This document shows, piece after piece, positions 8,226-16,436 of a stretch of DNA of 41,484 bases. A program made the position numbers and the translations under genes. Location of the stretch: positions 1 through 41,484 of the forward strand of contig WUUP01000015.1 in the NCBI GenBank assembly GCA_009833045.1, read 5' to 3'. The notes under the pieces were generated by a model that had not been told where the DNA came from, ran no database searches, and saw nothing but the letters and a program-made list of their open reading frames with translations. Within the stretch, counting starts at the first letter, position 1, and each line of letters begins with the position of its first letter. This stretch comes from Saprospirales bacterium GYS_P2D. GTDB taxonomy: Bacteria; Bacteroidota; Bacteroidia; Chitinophagales; Saprospiraceae.

Positions 8226-9494
8226 ATGTACTCTCTGACTCGCTCTCTATTCTTTTCACTGATCATTCTTTTCATGATTCCCTTCTCGGGAATAAAAAGT
8301 CAGGTAATCGGCCTCGATCTCATGACAGAGAAAGATCATATCTCCTTTCCCTATGATCTGGAGCAGGGATTCATGATCGTCGATGTCAAGCTGGGAGGCA
8401 TTGTGCCGCTGAGGATGATATTTGACACGGGAGCTGAGAATACCATCTTATTTGATAAAGAACTGGCAGAAGTAGTCAATGTAAAGTTTGAAAGAGACAT
8501 CAAGATCACTGGATCGGATCTTGATACAGTCCTACATGCCAAGATCGCCCGAAACGTCATGCTGAAACTGGAGAACTGTCCTGTCGTCAGTCGAGACATC
8601 ATCGTCATCGAGCATAATGAATTTTTATTAAGAGAGAAGTTAGGATTTGAGATCAATGGTATTCTCGGAGGTAGCTTTTTCTCTAATCTCATAATACGCA
8701 TTGACAATCGACGGCGGAAGATTCATTTCTTCCGGCCCGAAGCTTTTGACGAAAGTCTACGAGGATATACTGAGATCCCTATCGAGATCATTGGTAATAA
8801 ACCCTATCTCGTCGCTGACGTGGCAACTGTGTCTGCTGCTCCTACCAAGACTAAATTGCTACTTGATACAGGTGCCGCCCTACCCTTTCTCCTCCATACC
8901 AACTCAGACTCCAATCTCGTCATGCCTGACCGGACAATGCTCGGTACCGTCGGGTTTGGCCTTTCAGGTCCCATACGTGGAGTCATAGGCAAGAGCGAGT
9001 ATCTGAAGTTTGGTGAGTATTATTATGAGAATATCATCACGAGTTTTCAGGATGTGCATTATTCTGAGGATACTGAGCGAACGCTGGTGCGCAATGGCAT
9101 ATTAGGAAATCTACTGCTCAATAGATTTGACATATATATCGACTATACCCTCGAGAAACTCTATATCAAGGGGCGCCGTCGCTACAATCGAGACTTTGAC
9201 TATGACAAGAGTGGTATGAGTGTATTAGCATTTGGACCAGATCTCAATCAATTTATGATAGGCTCGGTCATCAATGGTAGTCCCAGTGCTGAGGCAGGAC
9301 TCAAACCTGGCGATGTCATCACCAAGATCAATGGTCGACGTTCCAGCAATCTGAGCCTCCAAGGTATCACAGGACTCCTGTCTATGAAAGAAGACAAAAA
9401 AATAAGACTGATCATCATGCGTGGAGAAGAGGAGTTAAAGAAAGAATTCAGACTCAAAGATTGGTACTTACCAACAGGTCAGTTTGGATATTAG
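8226..9494 (+). CDS. Secreted retropepsin-like aspartic protease with C-terminal PDZ domain
   Basis: This 422-residue protein starts with a signal peptide (about 1-25, ending near 'GIKSQV'). Two aspartic protease motifs are visible: 'FDTGAENT' with D67, and 'LLDTGAALP' with D214. The second half is therefore a second retropepsin-like lobe, giving a possible single-chain enzyme like pepsin rather than a homodimer. Residues about 345-415 form a PDZ domain with 'SPSAEAGLKPGDVITKING'. Proteins of this layout are common in Bacteroidota and are presumed periplasmic or surface proteases with unknown substrates. No lipobox was seen. The next gene, rplU, has its own promoter. Confidence 0.88.
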   Translation: MYSLTRSLFFSLIILFMIPFSGIKSQVIGLDLMTEKDHISFPYDLEQGFMIVDVKLGGIVPLRMIFDTGAENTILFDKELAEVVNVKFERDIKITGSDLDTVLHAKIARNVMLKLENCPVVSRDIIVIEHNEFLLREKLGFEINGILGGSFFSNLIIRIDNRRRKIHFFRPEAFDESLRGYTEIPIEIIGNKPYLVADVATVSAAPTKTKLLLDTGAALPFLLHTNSDSNLVMPDRTMLGTVGFGLSGPIRGVIGKSEYLKFGEYYYENIITSFQDVHYSEDTERTLVRNGILGNLLLNRFDIYIDYTLEKLYIKGRRRYNRDFDYDKSGMSVLAFGPDLNQFMIGSVINGSPSAEAGLKPGDVITKINGRRSSNLSLQGITGLLSMKEDKKIRLIIMRGEEELKKEFRLKDWYLPTGQFGY

Positions 9495-9522
9495 AAAAAA
9501 TAAATGTGCCACATAGAAAAAA

Positions 9523-9538
9523 ACCTTTCATAAAAGGT
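9523..9538. repeat. Small inverted repeat upstream of the rplU promoter box
   Basis: ACCTTT (9523-9528) and AAAGGT (9533-9538) flank CATA. The repeat lies about 10-25 nt upstream of the TAnnTTTG box, where the -33 element would be. It could be an operator or the remains of a terminator for the protease gene; there is no T-tract. Confidence 0.3.
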
Positions 9539-9548
9539 AAAATAAATC

Positions 9549-9556
9549 TATCTTTG
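9549..9556 (+). promoter_or_regulatory. Bacteroidota -7 promoter box for rplU-rpmA
   Basis: TATCTTTG matches the primary sigma factor -7 consensus TAnnTTTG exactly, 33 nt before the rplU ATG. A clear TTG at -33 is not visible. It is the only exact match to this box that I noticed in front of a gene in the window. Confidence 0.7.
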
Positions 9557-9589
9557 CAGCCCTAATTTCGAGACATTTAATCCAACGTA

Positions 9590-9901
9590 ATGTTTGCAAT
9601 TGTAAATATAGCTGGTCAACAGTTCAAAGTATCAGAAGGCCAAGAGATTTTCGTACACCACTTAGGTGCTAATGAAGGAGACTCTGTATCTTTTGATGAG
9701 GTACTATTAGTGAGCAATGATAGCTCTACTACCATTGGTACTCCTACTGTAAATTCTGCCAGCGTAAAAGCTACAGTAATCGGTGACCAAAAAGGTGACA
9801 AAGTAATCGTCTTCAAAAAGAAGAGAAGAAAAGGCTACAAAGTAAAGAATGGTCATAGACAGCTATTTACTAAAATCAAAATAGACTCAATAAACGCTTA
9901 A
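9590..9901 (+). CDS. rplU: 50S ribosomal protein L21
   Basis: L21 is a structural protein of the large ribosomal subunit that binds 23S rRNA. At 103 residues it has normal length and matches throughout: it begins 'MFAIVNIAGQQFKV' and ends with the basic 'RRKGYKVKNGHRQ' segment that contacts RNA. It lacks a C-terminal extension, which matters because the following L27 gene has one. The rpmA start codon follows 3 nt after its stop, so the two are a tight operon under the upstream promoter box. Confidence 0.98.
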   Translation: MFAIVNIAGQQFKVSEGQEIFVHHLGANEGDSVSFDEVLLVSNDSSTTIGTPTVNSASVKATVIGDQKGDKVIVFKKKRRKGYKVKNGHRQLFTKIKIDSINA

Positions 9902-9904
9902 GAC

Positions 9905-10510
9905 ATGGCTCACAAAAAAGGAGTAGGTAGTACGGACAATGGACGTGACAGTAATAGTAAACGTCTCGGTGTAAAAGTATTTGGAGGTCAGGATGTGATC
10001 GCTGGCAACATAATAGTACGTCAGAGAGGTACAAAGTTTCACCCAGGAGCCAATGTAGGTATTGGAAAAGATCATACCCTATATGCACTCACTGATGGTG
10101 TCGTTGCTTTCAGAAAAGGAAGAAAAGATAGAACATTCGTACACATCAGCAATGAAGAGGCAGTAGCGGTAGCAGAGACAGATCCAAAAGCTGCAGCGCC
10201 AGCGCCAAAGGCTGAAGCTCCTAAGGCAGCAGCACCGAAAGCAGAAGCAACTGCAGCGGATGACTTGAAAAAAGTAGAAGGTATCGGACCAAAAATAGCT
10301 GGTCTCCTTAATGATGCTGGTATCAATACTTTCGCAGAATTAGCAGCTACAGATGCTGATAAGATCAAAGAGATATTATCTGAAGCAGGATCAAGATATG
10401 CATCTCACGATCCTACCACATGGCCAGCACAAGCTAAAATGGCTGCTGATGGTGAGTGGGACAAGCTCCAAGCTTGGCAAGACGAATTAGACGGTGGTAA
10501 AGTAGCGTAA
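9905..10510 (+). CDS. rpmA: 50S ribosomal protein L27 fused to a helix-hairpin-helix-like domain
   Basis: Residues 1 to about 85 are a complete L27, opening '[16 protein letters not shown]' and ending near 'RTFVHIS'. L27 lies near the peptidyl transferase centre. A low-complexity Ala/Pro/Lys/Glu linker (about 86-118) follows, then a domain at about 119-201 that starts '[17 protein letters not shown]', a helix-hairpin-helix-like motif, and ends with Trp-rich helices. The protein is therefore more than twice the usual L27 length. I recall similar domains at the C-terminus of ribosomal L21 in other Bacteroidota; here it is on L27. Its role is unknown; nucleic-acid contact is inferred from the motif. 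There is no frameshift or internal stop. Confidence 0.93.
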   Translation: MAHKKGVGSTDNGRDSNSKRLGVKVFGGQDVIAGNIIVRQRGTKFHPGANVGIGKDHTLYALTDGVVAFRKGRKDRTFVHISNEEAVAVAETDPKAAAPAPKAEAPKAAAPKAEATAADDLKKVEGIGPKIAGLLNDAGINTFAELAATDADKIKEILSEAGSRYASHDPTTWPAQAKMAADGEWDKLQAWQDELDGGKVA

Positions 10511-10540
10511 GCAAAACTTTATTACTCAAAAGTATAGTAG

Positions 10541-10573
10541 AAAGGTGATTATCAGATGATAGTCACCTTTTTT
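10541..10573. terminator. Bidirectional terminator between rpmA and the TPR/SH3 gene
   Basis: AAAGGTGA-T-TATCA pairs with TGATA-G-TCACCTTT, with A and T runs on the two sides. The hairpin serves convergent genes and overlaps the last codons of the minus-strand gene. Confidence 0.8.
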
Positions 10574-11304
10574 GTTTCTATCCATCCTACATCCTTATCC
10601 TCGAGCTGGACTTTGTACCACTCGCCTATTTGATCAATGATAAAGACTTTCACACCTGGGCTAACATCAGATATTGGTTCACTTCTATCATCGGCCCCCT
10701 CATAGATATACGCTGCCGGAGCGGTGATGATAGCCGCATTTCCATTGGTGATATCACTTTTGATGAAGTCAGCATTGATAAATGAGAATACAGCGAGACC
10801 AAACATCGCTGCTGTGGCTATCATCCATCGCTTATTCTTGGACTGGAAAAGCGATACATAAACACTGTAAAGTGCCATAGCCAAGAAGATAATCTGAAAA
10901 ATGGACCAGAAATCACTACTGCCCCATCGAGCAATAACAGTATACCACTGCCAAAGTATAAAGTCGGGTATCTCAGTGATCTGTACCGCTACTTGATCCG
11001 ATGCTATATCAAGAGCCTGCCGGATCTGTTCATTGCCTGGAGACAGCTTGGTGGCCCGCTCGAGCTGTAGTACCGACGATGCTATATCGCCAGATTCGAG
11101 ATGTGATAGGCCCAGATTATAGTAGAGCTCAGAAGAGACTTGATCGGCAGCTATTAAGTCCTCGTATATCTTGATGGCTTCTTCATGATTACCGGCATTC
11201 GCAGCCATTACTGCTTGATCAAAAGTAGACTGACCATTAATCTGAATCGATGATAGATTCGCAGCTATCGCTAAACCTAAAATCGCTTTCTTATTGCTCT
11301 GCAT
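10552..11304 (-). CDS. BatE-like TPR and SH3 domain membrane protein
   Basis: This 250-residue protein has an N-terminal hydrophobic stretch that may act as a signal. TPR repeats span about 27-100, with 'AGNHEEAIKIYEDLI' and 'SSELYYNLGLSHLESGD'. Two TM segments lie at about 130-175, and a bacterial SH3-like domain at about 190-250 ends 'DVGWIETKKVTII'. The architecture resembles BatE of the Bacteroidota aerotolerance (Bat) cluster, but no batA-D genes are present, so I give no symbol. The start overlaps the end of the OstA-like gene by 14 nt, which implies translational coupling. An envelope role is inferred. Confidence 0.75.
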   Translation of the reverse strand: MQSNKKAILGLAIAANLSSIQINGQSTFDQAVMAANAGNHEEAIKIYEDLIAADQVSSELYYNLGLSHLESGDIASSVLQLERATKLSPGNEQIRQALDIASDQVAVQITEIPDFILWQWYTVIARWGSSDFWSIFQIIFLAMALYSVYVSLFQSKNKRWMIATAAMFGLAVFSFINADFIKSDITNGNAAIITAPAAYIYEGADDRSEPISDVSPGVKVFIIDQIGEWYKVQLEDKDVGWIETKKVTII

Positions 11305-13162
11305 TGTTGATCAACTTTGGTTTAAATAAAAACTGAGATTCTAAAGGACGTTTTTCTATATTCCATACAAAGTTCTGAATTCTGAACGAATTAACATCAA
11401 TACCAGCTGAATACTCATGGATAGTACTATCGGGATTTCTAAAAAATCTAACCTGATCAATCTCACTATCCGCAAACTGGAAACGCATCGTGCCAGAGAA
11501 AGTGGTATTAATCCCTTGCAGCTCATCAGCATCATCTCTCATGAAGTAGATTAATTCTGTATTGCCATCTACATCTGCGGAGCGCATCTCACCATCGTCA
11601 AAAAAGCAATCAATCTGACTACCTCCGACTTGATTAAAGTAGCCATCAGTATCCATCGAGATGATAGATGCATTGTCTATGAGCTCTATTTTATTTATTC
11701 CCTCTTCTTTCAGACTCATCATGATCGTATCTCCTCTGAGCTGAGTACTATCTGACCATAAAATGGGATACTGATAAAGTAATATCACCGAGTCTGTCAT
11801 ATTGTACAGCAGGGAGTCACATACTCCTGATACCCCATCAGACATGATCTGCACGTCATAATATGCCTCGAATAGTGAAACACTATCAAGCTTATAGGAC
11901 ACCAGCGTATCCGCTAAAAGCTGAAGAGTATCATCCCGTCCCAACTCATACCTCAAGAGTGCAGGTCCATTAAGACTGTATGCGACTGCCCGATCAATAG
12001 AGTCAATCAGCTCAACTCTATCACATATGATCTGATAATGAGCTGCGGTATCTGTCAAAATCACCGCTCCTTCAGCAATGGTACTTCCCTCTTTAGACTT
12101 GGAGATCCGATCGGCGATGATATCTGTCGACTCATCCGACGCACTCGATCGACCCTCAGTGCGGTAGGTATTGTTCTCTTGATCGTAGTAGATGATATCA
12201 GCATTAATATTTTGGGCCTTACTTTGGTAGCTGGCATCTCCTATCAGCGTGACGAGACTCTCATGTTTATCATAGAAGATCGTGTCACCCCGAGCCACTC
12301 CCCCTTCATCATCTCTGACTACAGGATTGATATACAGCCTGTAGATAGAGCTATCCCCTTCATAGTTGAGCACTCCTGCTGATATAGTCCGATCCTCGAG
12401 TAGGATCTGTACATCTTCGCTCAGGACACCTTCATTAGTAGCAGTATTAAATAGTCCAGCTCGGCTATATATTTCGTTTTCATCCTGAAGTATATTAGTT
12501 GGGCTGATGATGTGTATCAATGAGGCAGCGTAATCATAGAGTAGACTATCCGTCAATATTGTCCTCAATGTATCAGTATACCTGACATTATATCTGAATA
12601 AAGCCTCGTCCCTACGAGCATCATAAGTTCCTTCTCTGCTGATCAGTTTTGACTCTCGATCTATCAAAGTTCCCCCTTTGTCAAATCTCGCTTTCTCCTC
12701 ACTGATATTATAGATTAGATCAGTAGTATTAAGGTATTTATCATTATTCATCAGGATCACCTCACCAGTCAGCCGTGCCATCCGTGTCAACCCATTATAA
12801 TAGAGCGTATCGGCATATATGACCAGTGAATCATTATGCACGATTCTGATATTGCCATTGGCGATAGCATTGATTTGGTTTTGGACCACTGCATAGTCGC
12901 AGTTCATATAGATACTATCCTGGATTAGCACCACATTGCCGATGAGGGTGTCTGTCTCGCCGATATCATCTACTATATGTATCGCCTCATCGGCACTCAT
13001 GATGAGTGTGCTGATGCTATCACCAATAGTGGTAGTATCAGCTGGCATGAATACATCCGTGCTATCTGATAAAAAGACAGCATCCTGTGCACTGGCCTCA
13101 GATAGATAGACCAATAAACCGAATACTAAGATGATATGACCAACTACTCTATTCACGCTCAT
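11291..13162 (-). CDS. OstA/LptA-like periplasmic protein
   Basis: This 623-residue exported protein has a signal peptide ending near 'SEASAQ'. It is built from repeated short β-strand units of the OstA/LptA jellyroll type, such as 'LIGNVVLIQDSIYMNCDYAVV' and 'ARLTGEVILMNNDKYLNTTDLIY'. The family bridges the periplasm in lipopolysaccharide transport to the outer membrane. It is longer than LptA and lacks an obvious LptD-type β-barrel. The ATG overlaps the stop of the upstream FAD oxidoreductase gene by one base (TAATG), and the TPR/SH3 gene overlaps its end, so all three are probably one transcription unit. Confidence 0.85.
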   Translation of the reverse strand: MSVNRVVGHIILVFGLLVYLSEASAQDAVFLSDSTDVFMPADTTTIGDSISTLIMSADEAIHIVDDIGETDTLIGNVVLIQDSIYMNCDYAVVQNQINAIANGNIRIVHNDSLVIYADTLYYNGLTRMARLTGEVILMNNDKYLNTTDLIYNISEEKARFDKGGTLIDRESKLISREGTYDARRDEALFRYNVRYTDTLRTILTDSLLYDYAASLIHIISPTNILQDENEIYSRAGLFNTATNEGVLSEDVQILLEDRTISAGVLNYEGDSSIYRLYINPVVRDDEGGVARGDTIFYDKHESLVTLIGDASYQSKAQNINADIIYYDQENNTYRTEGRSSASDESTDIIADRISKSKEGSTIAEGAVILTDTAAHYQIICDRVELIDSIDRAVAYSLNGPALLRYELGRDDTLQLLADTLVSYKLDSVSLFEAYYDVQIMSDGVSGVCDSLLYNMTDSVILLYQYPILWSDSTQLRGDTIMMSLKEEGINKIELIDNASIISMDTDGYFNQVGGSQIDCFFDDGEMRSADVDGNTELIYFMRDDADELQGINTTFSGTMRFQFADSEIDQVRFFRNPDSTIHEYSAGIDVNSFRIQNFVWNIEKRPLESQFLFKPKLINNAEQ

Positions 13163-14313
13163 TATAACGATCTACCGCTAATCATAGTTGCCAATTCGTA
13201 AGCTATCTGAGCTCCAATAGCTACCCCCATGCCACCGAGCCTTAGCCCGACAAATACTCTGTCTCCAATAGCATTTACAATTGGATCTCTATTTTCACCT
13301 CCGCAGAGTATACCTGACCAAGAATACTCAATATTGAAGGACTGGCCGGTTAGCACCTTATCTTGTAGAAATTGCTTGAGAAATTCAATATTGGCTTCAT
13401 TTGATCCAAATTTTCGCTGTCCATCCTCTTGAGGAAAGTGATGCCGAGCCCCGCCTATTAAGACACGATCTCCAATAGCACGAAAATAAATATATCCTTT
13501 ATCAAAATGATAGCCATAAGGGATATGAGTCGTATCTACTATAGAGGTCACGACTACTTGATTCCTTGATGGAGTAACAGCCATTTCAGGAAGCAGGTTT
13601 TGAGTGAATGCATTTGTGCAAATGGCCAAATTGCGGGTATGAATTGGACGCACCCATTTCTCAAAATATAAACTCACAGATGTAGCATTGCTCTCAAAGT
13701 GACGGAGGCTTACACCTCTTATTATCTTTACACCTAATCCAACAGCTAATGACTCGAGCTGACTATAGAGTAAGCCAGTATTGAGTAAGCCCTCTGCACG
13801 ATTTATCAATCCCTGATGATAAAAACCAAGTGTATTAATACTTTCCACCTCGAAAGTCTTTCTGAGCTTAGTGATAGGACATAGCATATCATTTAACCCA
13901 TCGATTAGCTCCGAATACTTCTCAAAGGACTCTGCATCGGTAAACACTTCACAGCCATGAGCTGAGTGCTGATAGTATATATTACTTGGTCCTACTAAGC
14001 TTTTTAATCTCTCGAGTCCATCGTAGCGTTGCTTTACCACAGATAGGGCTTTGGCCTCTCCATATATATTGATATCTGAAAGTATCTCTGAAGTCGACCC
14101 TATACAGGCAAAACCAGCATTTCTACTACTGGCACCGGCACCAAGAGGCATCTTCTCAAAAATCACCACCTTGGCCGTTGGATGTATTCGCTTATAGTAG
14201 ATCGCCGTACACAGACCGACTATACCTGCACCTATAATCGCCAGATCAATATCTGATCCGACGAGGTGCTCACGCTCCCAATAACTTAATCTGTAGGATG
14301 ATGTGCCAGACAT
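13162..14313 (-). CDS. FAD-dependent oxidoreductase (DAO family)
   Basis: This 383-residue cytoplasmic flavoenzyme carries the dinucleotide-binding 'IIGAGIVGL' at about 26-34, after a short N-terminal extension. 'ASSRNAGFA' follows near residue 60, typical of the D-amino-acid oxidase/glycine oxidase superfamily, and the C-terminal part ends 'VGLRLGGMGVAIGAQIAYELA'. The substrate cannot be told from sequence. It is the first gene of the overlapping operon with the OstA-like and TPR/SH3 genes, though no functional link is obvious. The DUF4293 gene starts divergently 54 bp away. Confidence 0.88.
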   Translation of the reverse strand: MSGTSSYRLSYWEREHLVGSDIDLAIIGAGIVGLCTAIYYKRIHPTAKVVIFEKMPLGAGASSRNAGFACIGSTSEILSDINIYGEAKALSVVKQRYDGLERLKSLVGPSNIYYQHSAHGCEVFTDAESFEKYSELIDGLNDMLCPITKLRKTFEVESINTLGFYHQGLINRAEGLLNTGLLYSQLESLAVGLGVKIIRGVSLRHFESNATSVSLYFEKWVRPIHTRNLAICTNAFTQNLLPEMAVTPSRNQVVVTSIVDTTHIPYGYHFDKGYIYFRAIGDRVLIGGARHHFPQEDGQRKFGSNEANIEFLKQFLQDKVLTGQSFNIEYSWSGILCGGENRDPIVNAIGDRVFVGLRLGGMGVAIGAQIAYELATMISGRSL

Positions 14314-14367
14314 ATATCAGAATATGTGCGATACTTGAATCAAAACCATAAATTTACGGGCAAAAAG

Positions 14368-14805
14368 ATGATACAAAGAATACAGAGTATATTCCTACTC
14401 TTGGCGGCAGGATTTTTTGGGGGACAGTTCTTGACATCATTTGTATCCAGTACTGAACCTGTGAATGGAATTTTCGCCGATCAAATATTTAATCTATATG
14501 ACAATCCAGCTTTACTCATCATTGCTGGACTTGGAGCACTTATAGCGTTAGTTACTATCTTTTTATTCAACAATAGAAAGTTACAGCTTAAGCTATCTTA
14601 TCTGATCATGACATTGTCGATTATTCTGCCGATTGTAGCGGTTCTATTATTCACCAATCAGGTGGAAGCTATGCCTGAGGCAGTAAAAGTCAACGATCAA
14701 GCCGGCCTCTACTTACCCTTAGGTACTATTCTTTTCACTGTTTTAGCGATACGTTTTATCAATAAAGATGAAAAAACTGTCAGGTCGATGGATCGACTAC
14801 GATAA
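14368..14805 (+). CDS. DUF4293 family membrane protein
   Basis: This small membrane protein of about 145 residues begins 'MIQRIQSIFLLLAA', the typical opening of the Bacteroidota family DUF4293. It has four hydrophobic segments, with a short loop after the first and a charged C-terminus. The function is unknown. I chose the ATG at 14368; an upstream in-frame GTG at 14326 would add 14 polar residues not expected in the family. It is isolated, divergent from the FAD gene and followed by a terminator. Confidence 0.85.
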   Translation: MIQRIQSIFLLLAAGFFGGQFLTSFVSSTEPVNGIFADQIFNLYDNPALLIIAGLGALIALVTIFLFNNRKLQLKLSYLIMTLSIILPIVAVLLFTNQVEAMPEAVKVNDQAGLYLPLGTILFTVLAIRFINKDEKTVRSMDRLR

Positions 14806-14844
14806 AAAAAGGGAGTCAAAATTTAGATTTTGACTCCCTTTTCT
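14806..14844. terminator. Bidirectional terminator between the DUF4293 and exbD genes
   Basis: AAAAGGGAGTCAAAAT pairs with ATTTTGACTCCCTTTT around a very short loop, giving a long perfect stem with A and T runs at its ends. It lies between convergent genes. Confidence 0.88.
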
Positions 14845-14864
14845 CTTTATTCTGAAAGCGACGA

Positions 14865-15332
14865 TTACTCTGCTCTTTTCTTAGCTGAGTAGTTCACTTT
14901 ATACTGTCCTGACTTACGAAGAGCAGTCTTCACATCTCCTACGATACCCATAGTAGTCGCTTTGTCTACTCTGAGTGAGGAAGTGATCAAACCTCTCTGT
15001 CTCTCATCCACTTTCTGACGATGATTTTCGAGAAAAAGTGGAATATCATCTGTATCGGCAAATTTATCACCAAGCTGAAGTCTTGACTTATTACCTGCCT
15101 CTGGCACATACTCCGCAGTAGGTTTACCAATATACAAGTAATTAACAAGAGATTTTTTCTCAAGCTTAGTAAGCTCGGTCGCACTTGGAGTGACTACAGA
15201 TACCTTAAGACTTGAGTCTCTCATGACTGTCACCATCATAAAGAAGAATAACAACATGAATATGATATCCGGTAGTGATGCCGTCGAAATTGCTGGTGAG
15301 GATTTACCTCTTTTCTTTTCAAACTTTGACAT
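14865..15332 (-). CDS. exbD: ExbD/TolR family biopolymer transporter (second copy in operon)
   Basis: This 155-residue protein has one N-terminal TM. The conserved Asp opens it in 'LPDIIFMLLFFFMMVT' (about 22-37) and is the proton-channel residue of ExbD/TolR. The periplasmic part follows with 'SATELTKLEKKSLV', a segment typical of Bacteroidota ExbD. With ExbB it converts proton motive force into TonB movement for outer-membrane transport. It is the last gene of the operon, 10 nt after the other exbD, and is followed by a terminator. Confidence 0.92.
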   Translation of the reverse strand: MSKFEKKRGKSSPAISTASLPDIIFMLLFFFMMVTVMRDSSLKVSVVTPSATELTKLEKKSLVNYLYIGKPTAEYVPEAGNKSRLQLGDKFADTDDIPLFLENHRQKVDERQRGLITSSLRVDKATTMGIVGDVKTALRKSGQYKVNYSAKKRAE

Positions 15333-15342
15333 AATCTCTTAT

Positions 15343-15894
15343 TTATTCTTCACCAAAACTGGTAGGTTCTGCTTCTGATAATTTCATTGGGACGATTTCT
15401 TTCACTTCGTTTCTTTGATTCTTATCAAGAAACTCATAGTCCTTCCCAAATTTACTATTGGCTACTTCGTCACGAAGTTCGTTATAAGCTGCCATCACTT
15501 CATTATAAACTTCCAGGTACTTTTCATATTCAGTACCACGGTCATTTTTGAATGATACGATCGCATCTTTAGATGATTCAGCATAATCCTCTCTTTTCTT
15601 AGGATTCATGATGAATTCTTTAATATCATCTTTCAGTGACTCTACGTCAGATGGCTCTCCTCTTACTAACAGGTCGTTATTTGCATTCACAAGAATTGAA
15701 TACACGTTGCGCTTGTTAAACTTGAGGACATCTGGCTCTTCTTCAGACCATGGCGGGAGACGTACGAGTACACCTTTGTCTTCGACGATAGTCGTAGTCA
15801 CCAAGAAAAATATGAGTAGTAGGAAGGCGATATCGGCCATTGAACCGGCATTCACCTCATTACTGAGTCTGTCTCTTGAGCTCTTTTTTGCCAT
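15343..15894 (-). CDS. exbD: ExbD/TolR family biopolymer transporter (first copy in operon)
   Basis: This 183-residue protein has a basic N-terminus, then 'MADIAFLLLIFFLVTTT' with the channel Asp at about residue 21, and a longer periplasmic domain than the neighbouring copy. Near its end are helical, charged segments ('EVYNEVMAAYNELRDEV'). It is clearly a different paralogue from the downstream ExbD, so the two may form a heteromeric ring component. Its start codon overlaps the stop of the preceding membrane-protein gene by one base, indicating coupling. Confidence 0.92.
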   Translation of the reverse strand: MAKKSSRDRLSNEVNAGSMADIAFLLLIFFLVTTTIVEDKGVLVRLPPWSEEEPDVLKFNKRNVYSILVNANNDLLVRGEPSDVESLKDDIKEFIMNPKKREDYAESSKDAIVSFKNDRGTEYEKYLEVYNEVMAAYNELRDEVANSKFGKDYEFLDKNQRNEVKEIVPMKLSEAEPTSFGEE

Positions 15895-16397
15895 TACTTG
15901 AAGATATTATAGATTTCTAAAAGTACCATTGAAACAAACGCTCCAATAGCGAGAATAGCTGTTGTCTTAATTCCCCCAGATATCATCTTACTAATGTTCT
16001 CAGTCACTGCAAACTTTGGCTGCATGATCTTCTTACCGATCACTGAGTCAAAATCTGTACTCGCTGAAGAGTAGAGTAAGAAGAATAATCCGATGATCAC
16101 AGCGATACCGATGATTCCTTTCAAAGAATTCTTAGGAGAAGATATCATTTGGAAAAGTCCAAATAATACAGCTGCTACTGCAGCGATCGCTACTAACGCA
16201 ATCGTAAGTCCTAATCCAAGATTGAAGAAATCAAACTTTTGATCGGGGTTATTCTTAAGTACTTGATTAAGGTCATCAGACATACTATATCCTGCACCAC
16301 TGATACCGCTGATCACTGTACCGAGATATAGAGCCACTACGACGACACCTAATAATATGGCAAACAACTGTCCTTTCTTAGCTAATAATTGATACAT
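15894..16397 (-). CDS. Conserved membrane protein of the exb operon
   Basis: This 167-residue protein has about four TM segments and no named domain that I recognise. It opens 'MYQLLAKKGQLFAILLG', has a short extramembrane loop with 'NNPDQKFDFF', and ends on a TM followed by 'EIYNIFK'. I recall similar proteins between exbB and exbD genes in other Bacteroidota, so it is probably an accessory of the ExbBD motor; that role is inferred from position. It sits 39 nt after exbB and overlaps the following exbD by one base. Confidence 0.8.
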   Translation of the reverse strand: MYQLLAKKGQLFAILLGVVVVALYLGTVISGISGAGYSMSDDLNQVLKNNPDQKFDFFNLGLGLTIALVAIAAVAAVLFGLFQMISSPKNSLKGIIGIAVIIGLFFLLYSSASTDFDSVIGKKIMQPKFAVTENISKMISGGIKTTAILAIGAFVSMVLLEIYNIFK

Positions 16398-16436
16398 AGC
16401 TTTTGATTTTTATTGTTAAAAAATATAAGGGGACAA

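Noticed and set aside
14349-14356. TAAATTTA as a promoter box for the DUF4293 gene
   Set aside because: It has one mismatch to the consensus, lies only 12 nt before the ATG and has no TTG at the right spacing.
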